Below, in pieces: positions 48,814-59,561 of a stretch of DNA of 64,000 bases. The position numbers were made by a program, and so were the translations under genes. Numbering within the stretch: position 1 is the stretch's first letter; each line of letters starts with the position of its first letter. The notes beneath the pieces were generated by a model that saw nothing but the letters and a program-made list of their open reading frames with translations, was not told the DNA's origin and ran no database searches. The stretch covers positions 18,234-82,233 of the forward strand of contig NZ_LNTY01000039.1 in assembly GCF_001559595.1 (NCBI RefSeq), read 5' to 3'. The stretch comes from Enterovibrio coralii (GTDB taxonomy: Bacteria; Pseudomonadota; Gammaproteobacteria; Enterobacterales; Vibrionaceae).

Positions 48814-51800
48814 ATGTCAGACCCACGCTTTATTCACCTTCGCGTTCACAGTGACTTTTCCATGGTCGATGGCCTTGGCAAAGTGCCACCTTTGGTAAAA
48901 AAAGTTGCCGAGATGGGCATGCCAGCAATGGCACTCACCGACTTTACCAACCTGTGTGGTTTGGTGAAGTTTTACAACACGGCGCAAGGTACTGGCGTAA
49001 AACCGATCATTGGTGCAGATTTCAAAGTTCAATCGGATGCCTTTGGTGATGATTTAACTCAGCTGACTGTGCTGGCAGCAAACAATGTCGGTTATAAAAA
49101 CCTGACGTTACTGATCTCAAAAGCGTATCTACGTGGACATGTCCAGCATCAGCCAGTTATCGATCTAGAATGGCTGATTGAGCTGAAAGAAGGCTTGATC
49201 ATCCTGTCGGGTGGCCGAAAAGGTGACTTAGGTAAAGCGTTGCTGAAAGGCAATGTCGCTCTGGCAAATCAGTGTGCTGCGTTTTACCAAACTCATTTCC
49301 CCGATGCGTATTACCTTGAGTTAATGCGCACTGGACGTCCAGACGAAGAAGCCTATTTGCACTTCGCGCTCGACTTCGCTGTAGAAAATGACCTGCCCGT
49401 TGTTGCTACCAACGAAGTGTGTTTCTTAACGTCAGATTTGTTTGACGCGCACGAAATTCGTGTGGCGATCCACGACGGTTATACATTGGAAGACCCGCGT
49501 CGTCCGAAAAACTACAGCCCGCAACAATATCTTCGTACTGAAGAAGAAATGTGCGAGTTGTTCCATGACATTCCAGAAGCTTTGGCAAACACGGTTGAGA
49601 TTGCCAAGCGCTGTAACGTCACCGTTCGCCTTAACGAATACTTCCTGCCAGCCTTCCCAACAGAAGGGATGAAAGAAACTGAATTCTTGGTGATGAAATC
49701 TCGAGAAGGTTTGGAAGAGCGTCTGGAGTTTCTTTTCCCGGATGAAGAAGAGCGTCTGAAACGTCGTCCAGAATACGATGAACGTCTTGAGGTCGAACTG
49801 GAAGTAATCAACAACATGGGCTTCCCGGGTTACTTCTTGATCGTTATGGAGTTCATCCAGTGGTCAAAGGATAACGCGATTCCTGTAGGCCCAGGCCGTG
49901 GTTCGGGTGCAGGTTCGCTGGTAGCGTATGCGCTTAAGATCACCGACCTTGATCCGCTTGAATACGATCTGCTGTTCGAACGTTTCTTGAACCCAGAACG
50001 TGTTTCCATGCCCGACTTCGACGTCGACTTCTGTATGGATAAGCGTGACCAGGTTATTGATCACGTAGCAGAAATGTATGGTCGCGATGCGGTATCACAG
50101 ATCATTACCTTTGGTACCATGGCGGCGAAAGCGGTAATTCGCGATGTTGGTCGTGTACTGGGTCACCCTTACGGTTTCGTTGATCGCATCTCAAAGTTAG
50201 TGCCGCCTGATCCGGGCATGACGCTGTCAAAAGCCTTTGATGCAGAGCCGCAACTGGGTGAAATCTATGAAGCGGATGAAGAAGTTCGTGAGCTGATTGA
50301 TACCTGCCGAATTTTGGAAGGTTGTACCCGTAACGCCGGTAAGCACGCGGGCGGTGTTGTTATCTCACCGACCACCATTACCGACTTTGCGCCGATTTAC
50401 GCGGATGCCGAAGGCCACTTCCCAGTTACCCAGTTCGATAAGAACGACGTTGAAACTGCAGGTCTTGTGAAGTTTGACTTCTTGGGTCTGCGAACGCTGA
50501 CCATCATCGACTGGGCACTGGGGCTGATTAACCCACGCCTTGAGCGCAGCGGGCAAGAGCCTGTGCGTATCGAGTCTATTCCGCTTGATGACGCAACATC
50601 GTTCCGCGTATTACAGAACTCAGAGACGACCGCAGTATTCCAGCTTGAATCGCGCGGCATGAAAGAGCTGATCAAACGTCTGCAGCCGGACTGTTTTGAA
50701 GACATCATCGCACTGGTAGCCCTTTTCCGTCCGGGCCCTTTGCAATCAGGCATGGTTGATAACTTTATCGACCGTAAGCACGGCCGAGAAGAAATCTCTT
50801 ATCCCGATGCCACGTGGCAACACGAGTCGCTGAAAGAAATTCTGGATCCTACCTACGGCATCATTCTTTACCAAGAACAGGTTATGCAAATTGCACAGGT
50901 CCTGTCGGGTTACACCCTTGGCGGCGCAGACATGTTGCGTCGTGCAATGGGTAAGAAGAAGCCAGAGGAAATGGCGAAGCAGCGTGCCACCTTTGAAGAC
51001 GGTGCGGTGAAAAACGGCGTTGACGGCGAACTGGCAATGAAGATCTTCGACCTTGTGGAGAAATTCGCAGGTTACGGCTTCAACAAATCGCACTCGGCGG
51101 CATATGCACTGGTTTCCTACCAAACACTTTGGCTGAAAACCCATTACCCAGCAGAATTCATGGCGGCGGTAATGACGGCCGATATGGACAACACCGACAA
51201 GATCGTTGGCTTGGTGGAAGAGTGTCGTCGTATGCGATTGACCATGCTGCCACCGGATGTCAACGCAGGCCTTTACCGTTTCAACGTCAATGAAAAAGGC
51301 GAGATTGTTTACGGTATTGGCGCGATCAAAGGTGTGGGTGAAGCACCGATTGAAAACATCATAAAAGCACGTGAAGAGGGCGGGTACTTCCGCGACCTCT
51401 TCGACTTCTGTGCGCGCATTGATACCAAGAAAGTGAACAAGCGCGTGATTGAGAAACTGATCCAATCTGGCGCGCTAGACCGCCTTGGTCCTCACCGTGC
51501 CGCCATGATGGCGTCGCTGGATAACGCCATCAAATCTGCAAGCCAACACCATCAGGCAGAGGCGTTTGGTCAGGCCGACATGTTCGGTGTATTGACCGAT
51601 GCCCCGGAAGAAGTCGAACACAAATACGCAAATGTGCCACCATGGCCGGACAAAGTCTGGCTTGAAGGTGAACGTGAAACCTTGGGGCTGTACCTAACGG
51701 GCCACCCTATCAACAGCTATGCGAAAGAGCTGAAGCATTACATCACATGGCGTTTGGAAGATGCGCATGCGACCAAACGCGATGTGGTCTCTACCGTTGC

Positions 51801-52293
51801 AGGTCTTGTGATCGCCGCTCGTGTGATGACAACCAAACGTGGCACCCGGATTGGTATCCTGACACTGGACGATCGCTCGGGCCGTATGGAAGTGATGCTG
51901 TTCTCAGATGCGTTAGAAAAGTATCTGGATCTCATCGAAAAAGACCGAATTTTGGTTGTTTCTGGACAGGTCAGCTTTGATGACTTCAACGGCGGCCTTA
52001 AAATGTCGGCACGAGAAGTGCTAGATATATCTCAAGCACGTGAAAAGTACCTGCGTGGTCTTGCTATCTCAGTGACCGACAGGCAAATTGACAACAAGTT
52101 TTTTGAACGATTCAGCGAGATATTGGAGCCGCACCGAGCCGGTACTGTGCCGGTGAACCTCTACTATCAACGTGACGATGCGCGCGCGAAACTGGTCTTA
52201 GGAACAGAGTGGCGAATTACGCCAGACGACAAGCTGATCGACAATTTGAAAACCCTGCTTGGCGATAAACAGGTCGAGCTGGAATTTGACTGA
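48814..52293 (+). CDS. dnaE: DNA polymerase III alpha subunit
   Basis: 1159 residues, full length. Replicative polymerase catalytic subunit. N-terminal PHP domain ([15 protein letters not shown]), C-family palm with Asp401 and Asp403 in [18 protein letters not shown] and Asp555 in [11 protein letters not shown], at the same numbering as E. coli; then finger, helix-hairpin-helix and OB domains ([20 protein letters not shown]). Downstream of rnhB and before accA, as in E. coli. Confidence 0.98.
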   Translation: MSDPRFIHLRVHSDFSMVDGLGKVPPLVKKVAEMGMPAMALTDFTNLCGLVKFYNTAQGTGVKPIIGADFKVQSDAFGDDLTQLTVLAANNVGYKNLTLLISKAYLRGHVQHQPVIDLEWLIELKEGLIILSGGRKGDLGKALLKGNVALANQCAAFYQTHFPDAYYLELMRTGRPDEEAYLHFALDFAVENDLPVVATNEVCFLTSDLFDAHEIRVAIHDGYTLEDPRRPKNYSPQQYLRTEEEMCELFHDIPEALANTVEIAKRCNVTVRLNEYFLPAFPTEGMKETEFLVMKSREGLEERLEFLFPDEEERLKRRPEYDERLEVELEVINNMGFPGYFLIVMEFIQWSKDNAIPVGPGRGSGAGSLVAYALKITDLDPLEYDLLFERFLNPERVSMPDFDVDFCMDKRDQVIDHVAEMYGRDAVSQIITFGTMAAKAVIRDVGRVLGHPYGFVDRISKLVPPDPGMTLSKAFDAEPQLGEIYEADEEVRELIDTCRILEGCTRNAGKHAGGVVISPTTITDFAPIYADAEGHFPVTQFDKNDVETAGLVKFDFLGLRTLTIIDWALGLINPRLERSGQEPVRIESIPLDDATSFRVLQNSETTAVFQLESRGMKELIKRLQPDCFEDIIALVALFRPGPLQSGMVDNFIDRKHGREEISYPDATWQHESLKEILDPTYGIILYQEQVMQIAQVLSGYTLGGADMLRRAMGKKKPEEMAKQRATFEDGAVKNGVDGELAMKIFDLVEKFAGYGFNKSHSAAYALVSYQTLWLKTHYPAEFMAAVMTADMDNTDKIVGLVEECRRMRLTMLPPDVNAGLYRFNVNEKGEIVYGIGAIKGVGEAPIENIIKAREEGGYFRDLFDFCARIDTKKVNKRVIEKLIQSGALDRLGPHRAAMMASLDNAIKSASQHHQAEAFGQADMFGVLTDAPEEVEHKYANVPPWPDKVWLEGERETLGLYLTGHPINSYAKELKHYITWRLEDAHATKRDVVSTVAGLVIAARVMTTKRGTRIGILTLDDRSGRMEVMLFSDALEKYLDLIEKDRILVVSGQVSFDDFNGGLKMSAREVLDISQAREKYLRGLAISVTDRQIDNKFFERFSEILEPHRAGTVPVNLYYQRDDARAKLVLGTEWRITPDDKLIDNLKTLLGDKQVELEFD

Positions 52294-52300
52294 TACTTTT

Positions 52301-52322
52301 GCTCTGCCCGTGAGGGGCAGGG
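52301..52322. other. Hairpin between dnaE and accA
   Basis: CTCTGCCC-GTGA-GGGGCAGGG stem-loop with no strong T tract; probably not a full terminator. Confidence 0.4.
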
Positions 52323-52354
52323 CAATTTAATTACCTAAACAGGATTCTTTCTCT

Positions 52355-53317
52355 ATGAGTCTTAATTTCCTTGAATTTGAACAGCCGATTGCTGAACTAG
52401 AAGCAAAAATTGAAGCCCTACGCGTCGTATCAAAACGCGGTGATGGTCCTGAGGCTGTCAATCTTGATAAAGAAATCGAGCAACTGGAGACAAAAAGCGT
52501 TGAGCTGACGAAGAAAATCTTCAGTGACCTTGGCGCATGGCAAGTGGCGCAACTTGCTCGTCACCCACGTCGTCCTTACACATTGGACTACGCAGATCTG
52601 ATTTTCACCGAGTTCGATGAGCTGGCGGGTGACCGTGCTTACGCAGACGATAAAGCGATCGTTGGCGGCATGGCGCGTATTGACGGTCGTCCAGTGATGA
52701 TCATCGGTCACCAAAAAGGCCGTGAAACACGTGAGAAAGTGGAACGCAACTTCGGTATGCCAAAACCTGAAGGTTACCGTAAAGCACTGCGTCTGATGAA
52801 AATGGCAGAGCGTTTCAATATGCCAATCATCACCTTCATCGATACCGCGGGTGCGTACCCAGGTGTGGGTGCAGAAGAACGCGGCCAGTCTGAAGCGATT
52901 GCGCGTAACTTGAAAGAAATGTCAGGTCTGACTGTGCCAGTCATCGTTAACGTGGTTGGCGAAGGTGGTTCAGGCGGTGCACTGGCAATTGGTGTGGGTG
53001 ATTACGTCAACATGCTGCAATACTCAACCTACTCGGTGATTTCTCCAGAAGGTTGTGCGTCTATCCTGTGGCGCGATTCTGACAAAGCGCCTCAAGCGGC
53101 GGAAGCCATGGGCATGACTGCACCTCGCCTGAAAGAGTTGGGCCTCATCGACAACATCGTTGAAGAGCCAATGGGCGGCGCACACCGTAACTACGGAACC
53201 ACAGCAGCGAACATCAAAGCACTGCTGGTGGCTCAGCTTGAAGAGTTGGAGCAAATGGATGCTGACACCCTGCGTGAGCGTCGCTACCAACGTCTGCTGA
53301 GCTACGGTTACTGTTAA
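52355..53317 (+). CDS. accA: Acetyl-CoA carboxylase carboxyltransferase subunit alpha
   Basis: 320 residues. Forms the carboxyltransferase with AccD, making malonyl-CoA for fatty acids. N-terminal helical part ([20 protein letters not shown]), then crotonase-type core with [20 protein letters not shown] and [20 protein letters not shown]. Follows dnaE as in E. coli; a terminator closes it. Confidence 0.97.
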   Translation: MSLNFLEFEQPIAELEAKIEALRVVSKRGDGPEAVNLDKEIEQLETKSVELTKKIFSDLGAWQVAQLARHPRRPYTLDYADLIFTEFDELAGDRAYADDKAIVGGMARIDGRPVMIIGHQKGRETREKVERNFGMPKPEGYRKALRLMKMAERFNMPIITFIDTAGAYPGVGAEERGQSEAIARNLKEMSGLTVPVIVNVVGEGGSGGALAIGVGDYVNMLQYSTYSVISPEGCASILWRDSDKAPQAAEAMGMTAPRLKELGLIDNIVEEPMGGAHRNYGTTAANIKALLVAQLEELEQMDADTLRERRYQRLLSYGYC

Positions 53318-53331
53318 TCACAGCTTGCGAT

Positions 53332-53359
53332 GAAAAAGGGCCGACAGGCCCTTTTTTTG
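53332..53359 (+). terminator. Terminator after accA
   Basis: AAAAAGGGCC-GACA-GGCCCTTTTTTT hairpin. Confidence 0.92.
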
Positions 53360-53462
53360 TGGCGGAAATATCTCCTTTACCGATTTGTTGAATAGCGCAT
53401 CAGTACTTCAACGCAAGGATGTGGTGCTATCATGACGGCAACGCGTTATTTTTGAGGCTCTT

Positions 53463-54790
53463 ATGCTGTTCTCCTTGTTTGAAAAGACCCTGAATCTTCA
53501 TGCCACGTCGCCAAGGCAGATTGTTTTAGCGTTCAGTGGCGGCGTCGACTCCCGCGTGATGCTCGATCTTCTGGCGCAATATCGCGATAAACACCCAGAG
53601 CACCGCTATTTGGCGATTCATATTCATCATGGGCTGAGCAGCAATGCGGATACATGGTTAGCGCAATGTGAAGGCTGGGCGAAAGCAGTGGCAATCCCTT
53701 TCAAAGGCATTCGCGTCAGTCTGGATAGCCAGGGTGAAAGCTTGGAGAAAGTGGCGAGGGAAGCCAGGTACAACGCCATCGTAAATAACGTGGAGCCAGC
53801 CGCTTTGATATTGGCCGCGCAACATGCTGACGATCAGGCCGAAACCTTCTTGCTCGCCTTAAAACGAGGCAGTGGCCCTGCGGGATTAGCGTCAATGCCT
53901 GCCCTTCGAGAAATGGGTCATGCCCAATTGCTACGTCCTTTGCTCAGTGCCAGCAGAGAGCAGATCGAACGTTATGCATCGGACAAAGGCTTATCTTGGG
54001 TTGAAGACGAAAGTAATCGCGATAACCGTTTTGACCGTAACTTCATCAGAAACGAATGGTTACCTTCGGCTAAAGCGCGTTGGCCTGGCGTCACAAAGGC
54101 TATCAACCGCACTGCGCAGTTATGCGCTGAGCAGGAAGCTTTGATTGATGTTTTGCTTTGCCAGTTTGACAAAGACGTGGTCAATCCAAACAAGAGTGTG
54201 TCGATTGAGCGGCTGAAGCAGCTGGAAATGCCAATTCAAACTGCACTTGTGCGTAGGTGGTTCAAAAGCCAAACGTCGTCTGTGCCATCACTAGCGCAAC
54301 TGCAAGAGCTGTTCAATGCAGTAATTGATTCGGCTGTTGATGCCAATCCAAAGCTAAAAATTGGCGATTGGTGGGTACATCGCATGATGATGCGATTTTT
54401 GTCGTCAAACCCACCCACGATGTGACGGCATGGGTTGAGCATATCGACAGGGATGCACAATGTGTGTTGCCAGATGGCTTGGGGACGCTGTTGCTTACCC
54501 ATGGTGTATCGGGTGAGGGGCAAGCTTTACGCGCACCGCAAGGCAATGAAAAGGTTAGTGTTCGTTTTAATCCGGAGGGTGTGTTTGCACATCCTAAAGG
54601 TCGACAAGGCAAGCGCAAACTCAAAAAACTGTTCCAAGAATACCGAGTGCCAACGTGGGAGCGACGTAGAACACCATTAATCTACTTTGGTGATCAACTC
54701 GCGGCCGTAGCAGGTTTGTTCGTTTGCGAAGGGTTCGATGGTCAGGATTGTGAACTACTCTGGGACAAATTCCACATCGTTGATGCGTGA
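53463..54790 (+). CDS. tilS: tRNA(Ile)-lysidine synthase, frameshifted in this sequence
   Basis: About 442 residues restored. Converts C34 of tRNA-Ile(CAU) to lysidine so that it reads AUA; essential. PP-loop ATPase motif LAFSGGVDSRVMLDLL, HIHHGLSSNADTW, AAQHADDQAETFLLALKRGS; C-terminal tRNA-binding domains LRAPQGNEKVSVRF and LKKLFQEYRVPTWERRRTPL. Near 54383 one base is lost (CATCGCATGATG), so the frame HR-(Y/H)-DDAIFVVKPTHDV breaks at a TGA at 54423-54425. Downstream of accA as in enterics. Confidence 0.93.
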
Positions 54791-54844
54791 TTGAAATGCG
54801 CATGCAACAATTATAAAAACTGGAAATAAAAGAGCGAGGAAGCA

Positions 54845-55156
54845 ATGAAAATACTAATACCTCTAAGTTTGGCGGCGATGACGCTGGCAGCACCTTCATT
54901 TGCAGCGGGCGATGCTGAAGCAGGTAAAGCGAAAGCGGCAATTTGTGCGGCATGCCATGGTGCAAATGGCATCGCGGTGATTCCTGGGTACCCCAATCTT
55001 GCGGGTCAAAACGAGCAGTACATTGTTTCTGCGTTAAAAGCGTATAAAAACGGTGAACGTAACGGTGCTCAAGCCATGATCATGAAGCCGCAAGCAACCA
55101 TGCTTAGCGATGCTGACATGGCAAACCTTGCCGCTTATTACGCGAACATGAAGTAA
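54845..55156 (+). CDS. Small periplasmic class I cytochrome c
   Basis: 103 residues. Signal peptide cut near [10 protein letters not shown] (residue 20); heme site Cys34-Cys37-His38 in CAACHG; distal Met probably in the [11 protein letters not shown] stretch. Resembles the single-heme c553/c4-half proteins used as soluble electron carriers. Stands alone between tilS and a transporter with its own terminator; its redox partner is not evident. Confidence 0.88.
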   Translation: MKILIPLSLAAMTLAAPSFAAGDAEAGKAKAAICAACHGANGIAVIPGYPNLAGQNEQYIVSALKAYKNGERNGAQAMIMKPQATMLSDADMANLAAYYANMK

Positions 55157-55171
55157 CAGCCATCTTCTTCC

Positions 55172-55205
55172 AAAAGCCATCGCATTTTTGCGATGGCTTT
55201 TTTGT
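55172..55205. terminator. Terminator after cytochrome c gene
   Basis: AAAAGCCATCGCA-TTTT-TGCGATGGCTTTTTT hairpin. Confidence 0.9.
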
Positions 55206-55338
55206 TTGTATCGAGTCTATTCACACGTTTTAAAATTCGACTGTTCGTTTTTTGCTCGAACAGATTCTCTGCTATTGCTAAAAAATTTGGTTTTTACTAA
55301 TGTACTAGCTCACTGATACATTGTAAGAGGTTAACGCA

Positions 55339-56685
55339 ATGGCTGCAGGACGCGAGCATTTTAGTTCCCGCCTTGGTTTTGTCCTCGCTGCGGCAGGCGC
55401 AGCGGTAGGTTTAGGCAATATTTGGGGCTTTCCAACACAAGCTGCCAGCAATGGTGGCGGTGCATTCTTACTGGTGTACCTGCTTCTGATCTTGATCGTG
55501 GCATACCCTATGCTGGTGGTAGAAATGGCAATTGGCCGCCAAGGTCAGGCAAACCCGATCGACAGCATGAAAAAGCTGGGCAATTCACCGCTTACCAAAA
55601 AGCTGGGTAGTGGGGTAGGTTTCATCGGTTTAATGGTGCCGTGTCTGGTACTGGCGTTTTACAGCATTGTTGGCGGTTGGTTGGTGTCATTCATGCTGGC
55701 GGCGGGTGCTGATCTGGTGGGCATGACATCGGTGTCGGATTGGCTGAAAGGTTTTTCGGTAGAGCGTAATCTTTTTGGTGCTGCAGTTTTCTACCTTCTG
55801 ACCATTTTGATTGTTCAAGCCGGTGTTAAAGATGGTATTGAGAAGTGGTCAACGCGCTTGATGCCAGCGTTGTTTGTTCTGTTTGGCTTGATGTTTGTCT
55901 ATGTGATGACCTTGCCAGGCGCGACCGAAGGCTTGGCGCACTACTTGGTGCCTGATTTCTCGAAAATCATGGACAGTGACTTGATCCTAGCCGCAATGGG
56001 ACAAGGCTTCTTCTCGCTGACCATTGGTGGTTGCTCCATGCTGATTTACGGCTCATACCTCAGCAAGAAAGAAAACCTGCCAAAAATGGCGTTGAATGTC
56101 ACGCTGGTGGACACCGCAGTGGCAGTGATTGCAGGTCTGGTCATCATGCCAGCCATGTTTGCGGCAATGAAACAAGGCGTTGAAATCTATGATGCGAATG
56201 GCGCGCTGCTGAGCTCCTCGACCTTGGTGTTTGATGTCTTGCCAATGTTGTTTGACGGTCTAGGGTTGGCGGGTGTGTTTGTGGCACTAGTGTTCTTTGT
56301 GCTGATGACCATTGCTGCATTGACCTCATCGATTTCGATGCTGGAATGTCCGGTAGCACTGTTGAACGAACGTAAAGGCACGTCGCGCACAGTGGCAAGC
56401 TGGATGCTTGGTGGTGCCATTGCAGCATTCAGTGCGGTGATTATCTTTAACTTTGGTGACTTGTTTGGCTTGGTTGCGACGGTTGCTACCCAATACGTTC
56501 AGCCGATTGCAGCACTGCTATTCTGCCTATACGGTGGCTGGGTATGGAAACGTAACAAGCAGCTGGAAGAGATGCGCCAAGGTTTCGACAACCTCGAAGA
56601 AGGCCTGTTTTGGAAAGTCTGGCCAGCCTATGTGAAGTTTGTGTGTCCTGCGTTAGTTGCTGCTGTGATTTGGATGTCAATCTAG
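55339..56685 (+). CDS. Sodium-dependent transporter of the NSS (SLC6) family
   Basis: 448 residues, about 11 membrane helices. LeuT-fold Na+ symporter family for amino acids or amines. Helix 1 is seen as SRLGFVLAAAGAAVGLGNIW then GFPTQAASNGGGAFLLVYLL. The position of the extracellular-gate Arg (LeuT Arg30, GNxWRFP) is Gly here. Helix 6 region is GQGFFSLTIGGCSMLIYGSY. The C-terminus is short and cytoplasmic. Single gene with its own terminator. Substrate not assignable. Confidence 0.92.
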   Translation: MAAGREHFSSRLGFVLAAAGAAVGLGNIWGFPTQAASNGGGAFLLVYLLLILIVAYPMLVVEMAIGRQGQANPIDSMKKLGNSPLTKKLGSGVGFIGLMVPCLVLAFYSIVGGWLVSFMLAAGADLVGMTSVSDWLKGFSVERNLFGAAVFYLLTILIVQAGVKDGIEKWSTRLMPALFVLFGLMFVYVMTLPGATEGLAHYLVPDFSKIMDSDLILAAMGQGFFSLTIGGCSMLIYGSYLSKKENLPKMALNVTLVDTAVAVIAGLVIMPAMFAAMKQGVEIYDANGALLSSSTLVFDVLPMLFDGLGLAGVFVALVFFVLMTIAALTSSISMLECPVALLNERKGTSRTVASWMLGGAIAAFSAVIIFNFGDLFGLVATVATQYVQPIAALLFCLYGGWVWKRNKQLEEMRQGFDNLEEGLFWKVWPAYVKFVCPALVAAVIWMSI

Positions 56686-56705
56686 CGCAGTTAAACCGAG
56701 CAAAA

Positions 56706-56737
56706 CAAAAAAGGAAGCCACTGGCTTCCTTTTTTCT
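56706..56737. terminator. Bidirectional terminator between transporter and DUF4250 gene
   Basis: AAAAAAGGAAGCCA-CT-GGCTTCCTTTTTT hairpin between convergent genes. Confidence 0.88.
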
Positions 56738-56750
56738 ATCGTATTAAAGA

Positions 56751-56939
56751 TTAACGAAACTGGTTTTGCTCAGCCATGTACTCAAAGCCAGCGGTCGCCA
56801 GTTTTTCTTTCAATGCCTCTGCATCAATTTCGAAGAACTTGGTCAATGACTCCAGTGAGTCGAACTCGTCACGCAGCTTCATGTTCACGATGCTCATTAG
56901 CATAATCGTGTCCATGGTTTGAAAGTTCTTAAGATCCAT
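56751..56939 (-). CDS. DUF4250 family protein
   Basis: 62 residues: [20 protein letters not shown] followed by KLRDEFDSLESLTKFFEIDA, the DUF4250 pattern. Looks like a small helical DNA-binding-type module, but function is unknown. ATG overlaps the yaeP stop (TAATG). Confidence 0.82.
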   Translation of the reverse strand: MDLKNFQTMDTIMLMSIVNMKLRDEFDSLESLTKFFEIDAEALKEKLATAGFEYMAEQNQFR

Positions 56940-57145
56940 TATGCGTCCTCGTGGTCACTGATCAGAAGATTCGCTGCGGCAAATGCAGCTTGCTCGCGCA
57001 ACTCGTCAGAAATCGTTTCATCTGAAGCAACGGCATTCAGTGTTTTAATGGCACAGGTAATGGCTTGTGGAATGTAGCCTTGCTCGCCACTGCCAATCTC
57101 CGCATATCGCTGACGGATCAGCGCACAACAATCGTAGACTTTCAT
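56939..57145 (-). CDS. yaeP: UPF0253 family protein YaeP
   Basis: 68 residues from the ATG at 57145, with GGAGTGACT upstream; the longer ORF has no support. Matches E. coli YaeP ([20 protein letters not shown], then [15 protein letters not shown]). Function unknown. In E. coli yaeP also lies near tilS; rof, its usual neighbour there, is not seen here. Confidence 0.88.
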   Translation of the reverse strand: MKVYDCCALIRQRYAEIGSGEQGYIPQAITCAIKTLNAVASDETISDELREQAAFAAANLLISDHEDA

Positions 57146-57222
57146 AGTCACTCCTTGAAAAACTCTGGTAGCAATATAACAAAAAAGGCTCCTTAAAGGA
57201 GCCTTTGTCGCGCGTTTCACTG

Positions 57223-58077
57223 CTAGCGGCGTTTATGTTTATTTCGGTACATGCCGCGGTCAGCGCGTTCGAACAGAGAGTTGGTGTTGTCGCCATTGCG
57301 ATACTCTGAACAGCCCACAGAACTGCTGATGGCATGCGAAGTCAGAAGCTCATCGCCAGCAACGAGAGTTTTTAGCCTATCGTTGACCAATTGCGCAGAT
57401 TCTCTGGTCGCAGGGGTAAGTAATACGGCAAACTCATCACCGCCAAGGCGATAGCAACGGTCGGATGCGCGGATAGCTTGCTTGAGTAACATGGCAAAAC
57501 GACGTAATACTTTGTCACCATCAAGGTGTCCGTATGTGTCATTGACCTGCTTGAAGTTATCCATGTCGAAGATCATTAGGATAAGGCCATTATCTTTACG
57601 CTCGGCAAGTGCAACAGCTTGGCGGATATCCTGCTCGAAACTGGTTCGGTTATTCAGACCTGTGAGGCTATCAAGCAACGCCAGATTTCGAATGCGATTA
57701 TATTCAATGGCGTTTCTTAATGGACCTGCCAATAGACGGTGATAGGTATGGATGAGGCTGATCTCATCGTCATCAAGTTTGTAGGGCGTGCTGTATTGCA
57801 GCATACCGAGAGAAGTTTGGGAGAACTTGATCGAGAAGGTTTGACGAAACTCCGTCGTTCCCCCGCGTCTGACAATGTGGGAAATATCTTCGTGATCCCA
57901 AATCAACCGGGTAATGTCGATTTGTTTTTCCAGCTCTCGGATAAAAACTTCAAACAGCTGATCGATTTCCAATCGACCTTGAAGCTTCTGCAGCACCATA
58001 AGCCGCTGATCCGCACCAAGAGGAACACGACGCGATTGAATCGCGGCATTTTTTAATTGTTCCAGTTGCGTACTCAT
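57223..58077 (-). CDS. Diguanylate cyclase (GGDEF), cytosolic
   Basis: 284 residues from the ATG at 58077. Residues 1-125 form a small sensor-like domain without clear family ([36 protein letters not shown]), followed by [46 protein letters not shown]-site RASD (203-206) and active GGDEF (212-216). Should make c-di-GMP under product inhibition. No membrane helix. Upstream on the same strand is the patatin gene. Confidence 0.9.
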   Translation of the reverse strand: MSTQLEQLKNAAIQSRRVPLGADQRLMVLQKLQGRLEIDQLFEVFIRELEKQIDITRLIWDHEDISHIVRRGGTTEFRQTFSIKFSQTSLGMLQYSTPYKLDDDEISLIHTYHRLLAGPLRNAIEYNRIRNLALLDSLTGLNNRTSFEQDIRQAVALAERKDNGLILMIFDMDNFKQVNDTYGHLDGDKVLRRFAMLLKQAIRASDRCYRLGGDEFAVLLTPATRESAQLVNDRLKTLVAGDELLTSHAISSSVGCSEYRNGDNTNSLFERADRGMYRNKHKRR

Positions 58078-58181
58078 CGATATTGCCTCAGAAACCAACA
58101 ACCATGATTGTCCATGCTTTAACCAGTAAGCAAGTAACGTTCCAGATCATGGAATGGATAGCCGTGTGGAAGTATTCCGTC

Positions 58182-59336
58182 TTAGTTTTCTATACCGAGA
58201 AACCCGATCAAATCGGATCGTAGATTCTGAGCGTCTTGATATCCCATGTCAATTAAGTGATTGATATATTTCGGTTCAAACAACAGATAACTGGTGATCG
58301 CCGCGTCATCTATGGGACTGATGCCTAAAAATCTCATCAAACTTCTCACTGCGATAGGCATGTGGCAGTAGTAGCGTTCTACGAGGGGTTCAAACGGTGA
58401 GGAAGGGGAAAGTTGAAAGGCATCAACTTGCCGGAGTGCCAATTTTTCGGCTGCTTTTTTATCCAATGAACCAACGAGGGTGTTCATCCGATCGAGGTGC
58501 TCTAAGTCTGCTGACAGCGTATCCGCAAAGATCGCATCCATTAAATGCCCGCCCAAAGTCGCAAGACCGGGGGCGTGCGCAATAAGTGGCTCTCTCGATG
58601 TTTGCTTGGGGGCGAGATCGATAATTAAGACCTTCTCGGCACCGAGTTTGAGCGCGGGTCTTAACGGCGCAATTTGGTGAACAGAGCCATCACCGTAATA
58701 GCTGTGGCCAATCTGGGATGCCGGAAACACGATGGGTATGGCGGAGGAAGCCAACAAGTGCTCTGTCGTTATTTGGCTCTTAATGCCAATCGCTCGTGAG
58801 CGAGTCCATTGTTCGATTTCTGGCTGCCCTTGGAAAAACGTCACAGACTTACTGGTTTGATAGTTAGAGGCTGTCACTGCAAGGCCGTGCAAGTGACCCG
58901 ATAGTATCTGGTGATCAATCTTATTGAAGTTGAGTACCCGCCGAAGCAAGTCGCGCAACGGGCGGTTATCTAACAGTCCAAACGGCGGCGCACAGTGATA
59001 TTGCGCTTGCATGCGCGCAAATCCCTGCCGACCTAAATGATGAACAATCCCAGACAATGAACTTCTAAACACATCCTCTGTGCTGAGGTTTGACCAAAGC
59101 CAGGTCAGTTTTTTGACGCCGAGACGAAAACATGACGAATGGCAGGCGAGGGAGGTAGCATTTAGTGCGCCAGCTGACGTGCCACAGTAGATAGAAAAAG
59201 GGCTGGGATGAACACGAGGGTACCATTCTGAAATCGCTTTGAGCACACCCACCTGATAGGCAGCACGTGCACCACCTCCGCTCAGCAAGAGCGCAGTTTT
59301 CTGTACAGGTGCATTGTCAGGGGATGGTCTCTTCAT
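58182..59336 (-). CDS. Patatin-like phospholipase
   Basis: 384 residues from the ATG at 59336; an upstream TTG would add 18 residues. Ser-Asp dyad lipase: oxyanion loop LLLSGGGARAAYQVG, nucleophile Ser54 in YCGTSAGALNA, Asp216 in YYGDGSVHQIAPLRPAL (DGS for the usual DGG/A). C-terminal helical extension. No signal peptide seen, so cytoplasmic or type-specific export. Could hydrolyse phospholipids or neutral lipids. Neighbours on both sides are GGDEF genes, but no link is proven. Confidence 0.9.
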   Translation of the reverse strand: MKRPSPDNAPVQKTALLLSGGGARAAYQVGVLKAISEWYPRVHPSPFSIYCGTSAGALNATSLACHSSCFRLGVKKLTWLWSNLSTEDVFRSSLSGIVHHLGRQGFARMQAQYHCAPPFGLLDNRPLRDLLRRVLNFNKIDHQILSGHLHGLAVTASNYQTSKSVTFFQGQPEIEQWTRSRAIGIKSQITTEHLLASSAIPIVFPASQIGHSYYGDGSVHQIAPLRPALKLGAEKVLIIDLAPKQTSREPLIAHAPGLATLGGHLMDAIFADTLSADLEHLDRMNTLVGSLDKKAAEKLALRQVDAFQLSPSSPFEPLVERYYCHMPIAVRSLMRFLGISPIDDAAITSYLLFEPKYINHLIDMGYQDAQNLRSDLIGFLGIEN

Positions 59337-59561
59337 TATGTAAACCCAGTTCTCACAAGGAGTTATTCGGTTTCTTTTAGTATGAACCAAGTTATAAGGA
59401 TTGGAGGAATACGCTTTATATGCCGAATAGTTGTACTTCTTTGCGTCGCTGATTGTGACCTAGAGCTAAATCTCGCATGGCGTACTGCAATCCTTTCAAT
59501 AGAGTAGAACAGGAAGTGTTATATTTTTGTTCAATGAGGTTCGTTTAAATGAAAGGTCCCT

